Shown one piece after another: positions 5,216 to 5,262 of a stretch of 5,262 nucleotides of DNA. The position numbers and the translations under genes are program-made. The stretch lies in contig CAZSNT010000314.1 of NCBI GenBank assembly GCA_964607765.1, positions 1 through 5,262 of the forward strand, given 5' to 3'. The DNA is from CAZSNT01 sp964607765. GTDB lineage: Bacteria; Verrucomicrobiota; Lentisphaeria; Oligosphaerales; JABHEG01. A model generated the notes under the pieces. The model ran no database searches and was not told the origin of the DNA. It saw only the letters and a list, made by a program, of their open reading frames with translations. Position 1 is the stretch's first letter. Each line of letters begins with the position of its first letter.

Positions 5216-5262
5216 CATTATACACGTTTTTGGCCTGCATTCTGCTTTGGCGGAACCGCGGC
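5216..5262. other. Unassigned end of the window
   Basis: Apart from a decayed repeat flank at about 5214-5232, nothing is recognisable. There are no further hairpins of the A or B type. Confidence 0.5.

Noticed and set aside
4852..5218. Several short open frames on both strands with Arg/Pro/Gly-rich repeats
   Set aside because: They are translations of the tandem REP units; similar peptides recur because the DNA repeats, with no start signals or domain content.

Overview
The window is high-GC bacterial DNA with three clear protein genes and two blocks of palindromic repeats. The lineage cannot be fixed from sequence alone. A large cytoplasmic GH106-like glycosidase, a long RAYT-type transposase with dense REP-like arrays, and a CCAACATTCC-type low-complexity spacer together suggest an environmental bacterium of a Planctomycetota, Lentisphaerota or Hydrogenedentota-like group. 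That assignment is inference.

Layout. Bases 1-149 hold a short stretch of unknown coding status and a CAATCC/CAACAT low-complexity spacer. Bases 150-3128 (+) encode a 992-residue glycoside hydrolase related to family GH106 (alpha-L-rhamnosidase-like). Ten bases further on, a convergent gene at 3139-3588 (-) encodes a small, probably secreted, basic protein of unknown function. Bases 3624-3842 form the left repeat array. Bases 3887-4684 (-) encode a REP-associated tyrosine transposase (RAYT, IS200/IS605-like Y1 HUH family) with its HxH motif and catalytic tyrosine intact. Bases 4719-5215 form the right repeat array, whose last copy is visibly decayed. Bases 5216-5262 hold nothing assignable.

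The main point of interest is the RAYT with its repeats. Two hairpin types alternate. Type A, read on the minus strand, is GTAG followed by an 8-bp stem with loop TCCT. Type B, read on the plus strand, is GTTG followed by an 8-bp stem with the same TCCT loop. B is an inverted near-copy of A in which one stem base pair is swapped in a compensatory way. A and B always face each other head to head, with 19 nt between tetranucleotides in the left array and 21 nt in the right. This is the architecture of a BIME (bacterial interspersed mosaic element). A third hairpin position, between successive A-B pairs, holds truncated or altered B copies. The RAYT gene sits inside the repeat series, where a spacer would normally be. 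By analogy with known RAYT/REP systems, the RAYT probably recognises and moves these hairpins. The glycosidase and the secreted protein show no functional link to the transposase.
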